The notes beneath the pieces were generated by a model. It had not been told where the DNA came from, searched no databases, and saw nothing but the letters and a program-made list of their open reading frames with translations. A program made the position numbers and the translations under genes. Source: Armatimonadota bacterium (GTDB lineage Bacteria; Sysuimicrobiota; Sysuimicrobiia; Sysuimicrobiales; JACQTN01). From it: 11,846 nt of DNA. The stretch covers positions 1 through 11,846 of the forward strand of contig JACQTN010000331.1 of NCBI GenBank assembly GCA_016210785.1, written 5' to 3'. Shown here piece after piece: positions 5,951 through 11,846 of this stretch (its first letter is position 1; each line of letters begins with the position of its first letter).

Positions 5951-6846
5951 GGTCCGCGGTTGCCAGCGAAAGGGGGAAGGGTGGGCCGCTGCGAAAGCCC
6001 GTACCTGCGGCACGCTGGGCCAAGGGACTGTCCTGGGTGGTCCGGGACCCCACGACGGCGTTGGCGGCCGTGGTCATGGTACTGCTCGTGGTGGTCGCAG
6101 CGGTTCCGCAGATGTTCACCACCTACGATCCCGTTCAGATCAACCCGGGGATTCGTCTCGAGGGACCGAGCCACGCGCACGTGTTTGGGACCGACCACCT
6201 CGGCCGCGACCTCTTCGCGCGAGTGGTGTTTGGGACACGTACGTCCCTGGGTACCAGCGCGCTGGTGGTGCTGTTTGCAGCGTTGATTGGGGTCACCGTG
6301 GGTTCACTGGCAGGCTACGGCGGTGGGTTGGTCGATGAGGCGCTGATGCGGGTTGTCGATCTGTCTCTCGCCTTTCCGCTTCTGGTATTGGCCATGGCGA
6401 TTGTGGCGGCCCTGGGTCCTGGCCTGCGCAACGCCATGCTGGCGTTGATCTTCGTCTGGTGGTCGCAGTACGCGCGTCTTGCGCGCGGACTGGTCTTGCA
6501 AGTTCGGGAGCGCGAATTCGTCACGGCGGCACGGGCGCTCGGCGCCAGCGGCGTGACGATCTTGTACCGGCACATATTGCCCAACTGCTTCCCGCCGCTC
6601 CTGGTGAAGGCCACGCTGGATATTGCGGTTGCGGTGTTGGTCACGGCATCGTTGAGCTTTCTTGGGCTCGGGGTGTTGCCGCCGGATCCAGATTGGGGTG
6701 GCATGGTGAGCAACGGTCGCACGTTCATCCTCGATGCGTGGTGGTATCCCACGTTCCCTGGCCTGGCGATCTTCGTGACCGTGATGGCTCTCAATCTGGT
6801 TGGCGACACCATCCGCGATATTCTTGATCCCCGCATTAGAGAATGA
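5947..6846 (+). CDS. DppC-type ABC transporter permease
   Basis: This 299-residue inner-membrane permease is the partner of the DppB-type protein. The GTG start overlaps the previous stop as GTGA, a common arrangement for translational coupling, which would keep the two subunits in balance. After a cytoplasmic leader of about 30 residues comes TM1 (TTALAAVVMVLLVVVAAVP), the loop with FGTDHLGRDLFARVVFGTRTSL, then about five membrane segments. The EAA loop is at about residues 193-220 (EFVTAARALGASGVTILYRHILPNCFPPLLV), and the family end is SLSFLGLGVLPPDPDWGGMVSNGR...NLVGDTIRDILDPRIRE. No DppD/DppF ATPase gene follows, so the transporter must borrow ATPases encoded elsewhere. Confidence 0.93.
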   Translation: MRSAVASERGKGGPLRKPVPAARWAKGLSWVVRDPTTALAAVVMVLLVVVAAVPQMFTTYDPVQINPGIRLEGPSHAHVFGTDHLGRDLFARVVFGTRTSLGTSALVVLFAALIGVTVGSLAGYGGGLVDEALMRVVDLSLAFPLLVLAMAIVAALGPGLRNAMLALIFVWWSQYARLARGLVLQVREREFVTAARALGASGVTILYRHILPNCFPPLLVKATLDIAVAVLVTASLSFLGLGVLPPDPDWGGMVSNGRTFILDAWWYPTFPGLAIFVTVMALNLVGDTIRDILDPRIRE

Positions 6847-6859
6847 AGGGGGTGGGATA

Positions 6860-7963
6860 GTGGATCCGCAGCGGGCAAGAGAATATATGCGTGAAGCGGG
6901 TCTCGATGCTGTGATCGCGACTTCACCTGAGAACGTGCATTATGCCAGTACATCATACATCTACACCGTGTTGCTGGTGCGCGACCGTATGGCGTTTGTG
7001 GTACTCCCGGTCGAGGGTCCAGCCACGTACATTGTTGCCGAGAACGAGATGCACCAGGCCAGGCTCCACACCTGGGTCGACGACGTCCAGACGTACGTGG
7101 AGTTCAAGGACTATCCGGTGGAGGCCCTTCTTCGGGTGATTCGCCAGAAAGGACTCAGCGATGGCCGCATTGGGATCGAGCGTACCCATCTGCCCGGACA
7201 GTGTGAGGAATATCTCCGTCAAGCCTTGCCGAAGGCCACGTTCGTCGATTGCAAATCACTCCTTGACCGGCTGCGGATGGTCAAGACCTCGGAAGAGATT
7301 GCCCTGCTCACCCGTGCGGCGACGGCCACGCGCAAGGCACTTGAATCGGCCTTTGCCGCGGCGCGTCCCGGCGATACCGAGAAACAGGTTGCCAACCACA
7401 TCGGCCGCAATCTCCTCGACATGGGTGCCGACTTTATCCCCTTCCTGAGCGTGAAGACCGGTGTACGCCTCTCTCTGGGGCATCATCTGCCCGGAGACAC
7501 CAGGCTCGAACCGGGAAATCTGATCTGGTGCGACTACGGCGGTCTTTGGCACGGGTACTTCTCCGACCTGGCGCGCACGTATGCCATTGGCGAACCGACC
7601 AAGGCTCAGGCGGCGAACTACCGCCAGTTGTCTCGGGTCTACCGCGAGGTGGTGGACCATATTAGGGTTGGCACACCCATCAAACGGCTCTACGAGATCT
7701 GCAAACACGGCTTTGAGGCCAGTGGGGTCACGCTCCACATGGCGCACATCGGCCATTCCATCGGCGTCGAACTGCACGAGTTCCCGATGATCAGCCCCTT
7801 TGATACGTATGAAGTGCAGGAGAATATGGTACTGAACGTCGAGCCCGGCTATACCAAGGATGGTGAGACGATCCATATTGAGGACCTGATTCTTGCCACA
7901 AAGACCGGGCCACAGGTGCTGACAGGGACTCTGGCGCCGGCTGAGATTCCGGTTATTCAGTGA
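6860..7963 (+). CDS. M24 family metallopeptidase (Xaa-Pro peptidase/prolidase type)
   Basis: This 367-residue, probably cytoplasmic, two-domain pita-bread enzyme would cleave dipeptides or N-terminal residues at Xaa-Pro bonds. Creatinase-like C-N hydrolases share the fold. Residues 1-130 form the N-terminal creatinase-like domain (ENVHYAS early on, then LLDRLRMVKTSEEIALLTRAA as the hinge). The five metal ligands are all present: Asp225 (IWCDYGG), Asp236 (GYFSDLARTY), His299 (GHSIG), Glu328 (LNVEPGY) and Glu341 (IHIEDLILAT), so the enzyme should be active. The start is GTG at 6860, with AAGGGGG 8 bases upstream and 13 bases after the permease stop. ATG 6887 is possible but would cut the first strand. 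Position directly after the permeases suggests hydrolysis of the imported compound. No signal peptide is seen. Confidence 0.9.
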   Translation: MDPQRAREYMREAGLDAVIATSPENVHYASTSYIYTVLLVRDRMAFVVLPVEGPATYIVAENEMHQARLHTWVDDVQTYVEFKDYPVEALLRVIRQKGLSDGRIGIERTHLPGQCEEYLRQALPKATFVDCKSLLDRLRMVKTSEEIALLTRAATATRKALESAFAAARPGDTEKQVANHIGRNLLDMGADFIPFLSVKTGVRLSLGHHLPGDTRLEPGNLIWCDYGGLWHGYFSDLARTYAIGEPTKAQAANYRQLSRVYREVVDHIRVGTPIKRLYEICKHGFEASGVTLHMAHIGHSIGVELHEFPMISPFDTYEVQENMVLNVEPGYTKDGETIHIEDLILATKTGPQVLTGTLAPAEIPVIQ

Positions 7964-7987
7964 TCACTGTTCCACACGGGATGATCA
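7958..7987. promoter_or_regulatory. Paired TGATCA palindromes, possible operator
   Basis: A perfect 12-bp palindrome CAGTGATCACTG (7958-7969) overlaps the M24 stop codon. A second TGATCA (7982-7987) lies with its centre 21 bp away, about two helix turns, so both would face the same side of the DNA. The pair sits just upstream of the amidohydrolase gene, in the only gap between the transporter half and the hydrolase half of the gene run. No clear promoter boxes were found with it, so operator function is a guess. Confidence 0.3.
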
Positions 7988-8008
7988 CACTTGAGCGAGG
8001 TGAGCAGT

Positions 8009-9208
8009 ATGACGATCGTACTGAAGGGCGCGCGGTTCTTCGACGGCGCCCGCACCGCCGTGAGCCGTTCCAGCGTGCTGGTCATCGAGGGAGAGCGCAT
8101 CGCCGCGGTGGTCAGGGACGGGCAGGTCCCGGAGGTGCCCGCGGGCGCCACCGTCTACGACCTGGCCGGCAAGACCATCATTCCCGGGCTCTTCAACTGC
8201 CACGCTCACCTTGGGTGGGACGGGTACCGCGGCCTGCAGCATCAGTCGGTACACGACTCCGCCAACTTGCACGGCATCAAGGTGGCCCGCAACATGCGGG
8301 GATGCCTGGAGGCCGGGGTTACCACGATCCGCGACCTGGGGGTGCACCATACCGCCATCGCGGCCAAGGAGGCACGGAAGCTGGGGCTGGTGGCGGGGCC
8401 GCGAGTGTTTGCGGCGGGCCGGGCCATCGCCTGCACCGGCGGGCACACGTGGTGGGCGGTGCAGGAGGCGGACGGGCCGGAAGGCGTGCGGCGGGCGGTG
8501 CGCGATCAGATCAAGGTGGGCGCCGACTGGATCAAGATCATGGCCAGCGGCGAGGCGGAGCAGGAGTATACGCAGGACGAGCTGCGGGCGGCGGCCGACG
8601 AGGCGCATATGCACGGCCGCAAGATCACCGCGCACGCCACGTTCAACAAGGCGGCGCGGGCGTGCCTGGAGGCCGGATTCGACTGCCTGGAGCACGGCGG
8701 CGACTACGACGACCAGGTCATCGGCTTGATGGTGGAGCGCGGCGTCCGGCTGGTGCCCACCGTCTCGCCGCTTCAGCTGCAGGCCCGCAGGGGACTGGAG
8801 TGGGGGATGGAGCCGGAGGCGGTGGAGCGGCGGCGCCGCACCCTGGCCAATCCTGTGCGGCTCCGGGGTGTGGCGCGGGCGAAGAAGGCTGGCGTGAAGC
8901 TCGCCTTCGGCACCGACTCCGGGAGCCCCGTGGTGCCCCACAACGAAATTGCCGCGGAGGTGGCGGGGCTGCTGGAGTTCGGCGTCTTCGAGACGCCGGC
9001 GGAGGCGCTGCAGGCGGCCAGCCGCGACTCCGCGCAGTTGATGGGCCTGGAGAAGGATCTGGGCACGCTGGAAGCGGGCAAGATCGCCGACGTGGTGGTC
9101 ATCGACGGCGACCCGTTCGCCAGCGTGGACGATCTGCGCAAAGTGGACATGGTGTTCGTGGCCGGGCGCCTGGTGGTGGATCACGGGGCGGTGGTGCGCG
9201 GACTGTAA
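8009..9208 (+). CDS. Metal-dependent amidohydrolase, prolidase-like (imidazolonepropionase superfamily)
   Basis: This is a 399-residue amidohydrolase-fold enzyme that probably cleaves the C-N bond of a dipeptide or acyl-amino acid. The small beta domain (MTIVLKGARFFDG...VYDLAGKTIIPG) opens the chain and is completed at the C-terminus (LEAGKIADVVVIDGDPF). The barrel carries a full binuclear metal set: His65 and His67 (NCHAHLG), Lys176 (DWIKIMASG, the expected carboxylated lysine), His209 (ITAHATF), His229 (CLEHGGDYDD) and Asp303 (FGTDSGSP). GGHTWWAVQEADGPEGVRRAVRDQIKVGADWIK is typical of the prolidase-like subgroup. The ATG at 8009 follows AGGTGAG; an in-frame TTG at 7991 is less likely. No signal peptide is present, so the enzyme is cytoplasmic. 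GC content is higher than in the genes before it. The exact substrate is unknown. Confidence 0.88.
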   Translation: MTIVLKGARFFDGARTAVSRSSVLVIEGERIAAVVRDGQVPEVPAGATVYDLAGKTIIPGLFNCHAHLGWDGYRGLQHQSVHDSANLHGIKVARNMRGCLEAGVTTIRDLGVHHTAIAAKEARKLGLVAGPRVFAAGRAIACTGGHTWWAVQEADGPEGVRRAVRDQIKVGADWIKIMASGEAEQEYTQDELRAAADEAHMHGRKITAHATFNKAARACLEAGFDCLEHGGDYDDQVIGLMVERGVRLVPTVSPLQLQARRGLEWGMEPEAVERRRRTLANPVRLRGVARAKKAGVKLAFGTDSGSPVVPHNEIAAEVAGLLEFGVFETPAEALQAASRDSAQLMGLEKDLGTLEAGKIADVVVIDGDPFASVDDLRKVDMVFVAGRLVVDHGAVVRGL

Positions 9209-9218
9209 CGGACGAACT

Positions 9219-9254
9219 CCCTCTCCCGGTAGGGAGAGGGTTGGGGTGAGGGAG
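9219..9254 (+). repeat. Short palindromic intergenic repeat (CCCTCTCCC/GGGAGAGGG type)
   Basis: A perfect 9-bp stem, CCCTCTCCC (9219-9227) with GGGAGAGGG (9232-9240) around a GGTA loop, is followed by TTGGGGTGAGGGAGG. The whole unit has the form of a dispersed repeat seen between genes in many GC-rich genomes, and is related to the ends of the element at 2651-2757. There is no T-run, so it is not an obvious terminator. Its GGGAGG tail appears to supply the ribosome site for the next gene. Confidence 0.6.
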
Positions 9255-9265
9255 GACATCTTCTC

Positions 9266-10747
9266 ATGGCGGAACCACGCAAGAATTTCGTCGGCATCCA
9301 GATCGGCCTCGTCAGCTTCCTCGACGAGGGTGTGAACCAGGTCCTGGACATCCTGCAGGAAAAGGCGCGTGTCAACGCCCTGCTGCCCTCCACCATGTCC
9401 TGGAGCCGGGGCAACGCCGGCCGCGGGCTCGACTGGTTCCCCGACCACGGCAAGGCGGAGCCCGATCACCTGCAGGGCGGCGCCATGGTCAACATCCACC
9501 CCCAGTACTACGGGGCCACGACCATCAAGGAGTTCCGCGCACCCGACCCGCTCTACCAGGGCGTGGACTATCTGGAGATGGTGCTGCCGGAGGCGAAGCG
9601 GCGCGGCATCAAGGTCTACCCCTACTACTGCGAGACCGCAGGGCGCGAGATCCGCCACGTCTGGGTGCCTAACTTCATCCACGTGGTGGAGGTCGACGCC
9701 TGGGGACGCAAGGCGGTGCGCCCCTGCGTCAACAATGCCGACTACCGCAACTGGCACGTCGCCATCCTGGAGGACTGCTTCAAGTCCTACGACCTCGACG
9801 GGTACGTGTGGGGCGTGGAGCGGCGCGGCCCGCTGCTCAACATCCTGGACGGCGACGTGCCCACCTGCTTCTGTCCCACCTGCCGGCAGCAGGCCCACGA
9901 GCGCGGCATCGACGCGGAGCGGGCGCGGCAGGGCTACCAGGAGATCCACGACTTCGCCATGCGGGTGCGCGGCGGCGCAGCACCCCTGGACGGGTACCTG
10001 GTGGAGTTCCTGCGGCTGCTCTTCCGGCACCCGGAGGTGGTGGCGTGGGAGAAGTTCTGGGTGGACAGCCACGTGGCCCTGGCGCAGGAGATCTACGGCG
10101 CGGTGAAGTGGCTGAATCCGAAGAAAGAGGTCGGCGTGCACATCTGGCAACTGATCAACACCTTCAACCCGCTCCTGCGCGCCCAGTATCCCATCGAGAG
10201 CTTCGGCAACTGCGCCGACTTCTTCAAGCCGGTCGTGTACCACGACGTGGCCGGCTTCCGATTCAGCCGGATCGTGGCGGGATGCACGCGGACCATCCTG
10301 GGAGACTTCACGCCGCAGGAGGCCGACCGGTTCCTGCAGCGGATCCTGCACCTGAACGAGGCGGAGTGGGACGACCTGCCCGCGGCGGGCTTCACCGCCG
10401 ATTACATCCGGCGGGAGACGGCGCGCACGGTGGACGCCACGGGCGGCCGCGTGGCCGTGTACCCGGGTATCAACGTGGGCGTGCAGGGGACGCCCAAGAG
10501 CAGCAAGCAGATCACCCCGGAGAGCGTGGGGGCCGCGGTGCGCGCCTCTTACGAAGGCGGCGCCACCGGCATCACCATCAGCCGCAACTACTCCGAGGCG
10601 ATGCTCAACTGCGTGGCCGCGGTGGGGCAGGCACTGGACGAGCTCGGCATCAAGGACACGGTGCCGGAGGGGCTGCGCACGGAGCCGGTGCGCGGCGCGG
10701 CCAGCGCGTCCGGGAAGGCCGGCGCGGACGACCGGGTGGCGTGGTAG
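9266..10747 (+). CDS. Putative TIM-barrel glycosidase-like protein with a C-x-C-x2-C knuckle
   Basis: This 493-residue protein is probably cytoplasmic, as no signal peptide is seen. I recognise no named enzyme. The chain reads as an (alpha/beta)8 barrel of the hypothetical glycosyl hydrolase kind: AKRRGIKVYPYYCE (about residues 111-124), a strand ending DLDGYVWGVERRG (about 177-189), then CFCPTC (about 201-206), and late-barrel segments WEKFWVDSH, KKEVGVHIWQL, ADFFKPVVYHD, RVAVYPGINVGVQG and GATGITISRNYSE. A C-x-C-x2-C cluster after the fourth strand recurs in barrel proteins annotated as GH10- or GH6-like, where it may bind zinc. Candidate acidic residues sit at strand ends (Glu123, Glu187), but I cannot assign catalytic ones. 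The last 30 residues look disordered. Its position between two amidohydrolases suggests a shared substrate. ATG 9266 follows GAGGGAGGA. Confidence 0.65.
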   Translation: MAEPRKNFVGIQIGLVSFLDEGVNQVLDILQEKARVNALLPSTMSWSRGNAGRGLDWFPDHGKAEPDHLQGGAMVNIHPQYYGATTIKEFRAPDPLYQGVDYLEMVLPEAKRRGIKVYPYYCETAGREIRHVWVPNFIHVVEVDAWGRKAVRPCVNNADYRNWHVAILEDCFKSYDLDGYVWGVERRGPLLNILDGDVPTCFCPTCRQQAHERGIDAERARQGYQEIHDFAMRVRGGAAPLDGYLVEFLRLLFRHPEVVAWEKFWVDSHVALAQEIYGAVKWLNPKKEVGVHIWQLINTFNPLLRAQYPIESFGNCADFFKPVVYHDVAGFRFSRIVAGCTRTILGDFTPQEADRFLQRILHLNEAEWDDLPAAGFTADYIRRETARTVDATGGRVAVYPGINVGVQGTPKSSKQITPESVGAAVRASYEGGATGITISRNYSEAMLNCVAAVGQALDELGIKDTVPEGLRTEPVRGAASASGKAGADDRVAW

Positions 10748-10798
10748 CCGGCATGCCGTGCCGGCCGTGATCGGCGCGGGGCAGGTCTCTGCCATGGC

Positions 10799-10823
10799 GG
10801 CCGGGGCATACTGCGCCCCGGCC
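10799..10823 (+). other. GC-rich stem-loop between genes
   Basis: A perfect 9-bp stem, GGCCGGGGC with GCCCCGGCC around a seven-base loop, lies in the 147-base gap before the last gene. No T-run follows, so it is not a convincing intrinsic terminator. It could stabilise the upstream message or pause transcription. A smaller GCCGGC/GCCGGC pair lies at about 10748-10766. No other feature is visible in this gap. Confidence 0.35.
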
Positions 10824-10894
10824 GTCGAGGCGGCAGAATATTGGCGGGAAGTGGTTGCACCGCGGCGCGATGCGGCCGCGCCGGGTGGTGTCCC

Positions 10895-11779
10895 ATGATC
10901 GTCGACGTGCACACCCACACGCCTACCCACCGGGAAGCAGTCCCGCCCAACGACCTGAGGGTGCAGGCCATGTGGCGGCCTGACCGTCCCGTGACCCCCA
11001 CCTGCTCCTGGGCCGACTACCTGGCCGGCACGCGGCCCGCCAGCCGGTCCATCGTCTTCGGCATGGCCTTCCCGCCCGGGGTCGACTCGGAGACCATGAC
11101 CGGCATCCCGTATCCTCCGGGTACCGACATCAACGAGCTGACCGCCGAATTCGTGGCGGCACACCCGGACAGGCTCATCGGTTTTCTCTCCGTCTACCCC
11201 GACCATCCGCTGGCGCTGCGGGAGATCGACCGGGGGGTGCGGGAACTGAGGTTGCGCGGGATCAAGCTGGGGCCCAACTACCAGAACTTCGATCCGCTGA
11301 GCTCGCCGGCCATGGCCATCTACGCCAGAGCGGAAGAGTTGGGTGTGCCGGTCCTCTTTCACCAGGGCACCTCCCCGGTGCGGACGGCGCCCATCCGCTA
11401 TGCGCACCCCCTCGTCATGGACGAGATCGCCATCGCCTTCCCCAGGCTGCCGGTCATCATGGCGCACATGGGCCATCCCTGGCAGGCTGACTGCATCGTC
11501 GTCATCCGCAAGCATCCGCACCTCTATGCCGACGTCTCCGGGCTGTTCTACCGCCCGTGGTCGCTCTACAACTGCCTGCGGCTGGCGGCGGAGTGGAACG
11601 TCATGTCCAAGCTCCTTCTCGGCTCCGACTTCCCCATCACCACGTGCCAGGAGACCATCGACGGCCTGCGCCGCGTCAACCGGATTATCGAGGGCACCGC
11701 GCTTCCTCCCGTGCCGGAGGAGCAGATTGAGGGCATCATCGAACGGGACAGTCTGGCGCTGCTGGGGCTGGACCGGTAG
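10895..11779 (+). CDS. Amidohydrolase-2 family metal-dependent hydrolase/decarboxylase
   Basis: This 294-residue cytoplasmic TIM-barrel enzyme belongs to the family that includes ACMSD-like decarboxylases and related hydrolases. Metal and catalytic positions are visible: His6 and His8 (MIVDVHTHTP), His156 (VPVLFHQGT), His191/His194 (MAHMGHPW) and Asp245 (LLGSDFPITT). The chain also has the family's LIGFLSVYPDHPLALREIDRGV and RGIKLGPNYQNFDP blocks, and length is normal. The start is ATG 10895, because it directly precedes the metal motif. Its ribosome site is weak (GGGTGGTG), and the frame is open upstream to a TTG at 10841. It may share the transcript of the preceding genes or have its own start in the 147-base gap. 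Decarboxylase versus hydrolase cannot be decided from the sequence. Confidence 0.85.
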   Translation: MIVDVHTHTPTHREAVPPNDLRVQAMWRPDRPVTPTCSWADYLAGTRPASRSIVFGMAFPPGVDSETMTGIPYPPGTDINELTAEFVAAHPDRLIGFLSVYPDHPLALREIDRGVRELRLRGIKLGPNYQNFDPLSSPAMAIYARAEELGVPVLFHQGTSPVRTAPIRYAHPLVMDEIAIAFPRLPVIMAHMGHPWQADCIVVIRKHPHLYADVSGLFYRPWSLYNCLRLAAEWNVMSKLLLGSDFPITTCQETIDGLRRVNRIIEGTALPPVPEEQIEGIIERDSLALLGLDR

Positions 11780-11797
11780 GAGCGCGTCTGAGAAATC

Positions 11798-11835
11798 CGT
11801 TCGGCCTGAGCCTCCTGAGCCTGTCGAAGGACGGA
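11798..11835. repeat. Dispersed intergenic repeat of the CCTGAGCCTGTCGAAGG type
   Basis: The last bases hold a CCGTTCGGCCTGAG... unit ending CTGTCGAAGGACGG, which resembles the short CTTCGACAGGCTCAGG repeat scattered between genes in many environmental bacteria. Here CCTGAGCCT occurs twice in tandem (11805-11813 and 11814-11822). CCGTTCG and CGAAGGACGG at the two ends are roughly inverted. The window ends shortly after it. Confidence 0.6.
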
Positions 11836-11846
11836 GGCCGCGAGTC

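Noticed and set aside
7985..11521. A 1178-codon open frame on the minus strand
   Set aside because: It lies antisense to three genes with complete active-site motifs. Its translation is rich in Arg, His, Pro, Gly and Val without domain patterns, which is a usual by-product of high-GC codon use on the opposite strand.

Overview
The window looks like chromosomal DNA from a high-GC, free-living bacterium. A tryptophan-type T-box leader points to the Terrabacteria side of the tree (Bacillota, Chloroflexota, Actinomycetota or a related candidate lineage). There is no rRNA or other marker gene, so a finer placement would be a guess. No tRNA, CRISPR array, integrase or intact insertion sequence was seen.

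Left edge (1-615, minus strand): the first 72 codons of a DAHP synthase, the entry enzyme of aromatic amino acid synthesis. It is preceded by a complete T-box riboswitch: sigma70-like promoter, Stem I with a TGG (Trp) specifier, T-box with a TGGC bulge, and an intrinsic terminator. Divergently at 881-1471 is a small exported protein with a BamE/SmpA-like core, followed by a terminator.

1659-2750: a two-domain redox protein. Its peroxiredoxin-like half has an in-frame TGA exactly where the first cysteine of the family's W-C-x-Y-C motif should be. A perfect 8-bp hairpin starts 13 nt after the TGA. Reading TGA as selenocysteine gives a 363-residue protein with a U-x-x-C site and a DsbD-alpha-like C-terminal domain with a C-x4-C pair. 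An ordinary gene caller would cut this gene short or call it broken. This is the most interesting item in the window.

2751-3176: gene debris. An internal scrap of an amidohydrolase is joined to an N-terminal scrap of a DppC-type permease and perhaps to the 3' end of a third gene. A palindrome-rich repeat lies just upstream and encodes the tail of the selenoprotein.

3177-11779: seven genes in one direction. They encode a Tat-exported family 5 substrate-binding protein, DppB- and DppC-type permeases (overlapping by GTGA), an M24 prolidase-type peptidase, a prolidase-like amidohydrolase, a TIM-barrel glycosidase-like protein and an amidohydrolase-2 family enzyme. Together they suggest import of peptides or other amide compounds followed by cytoplasmic hydrolysis. 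The two ATPases that this transporter class needs are not in the window. Sampled rows of the transporter and M24 genes (3177-7963) are on average less GC-rich than their flanks. With the debris at the left boundary, this suggests that an incoming transporter set replaced an older one. The window ends in a short dispersed-type repeat.
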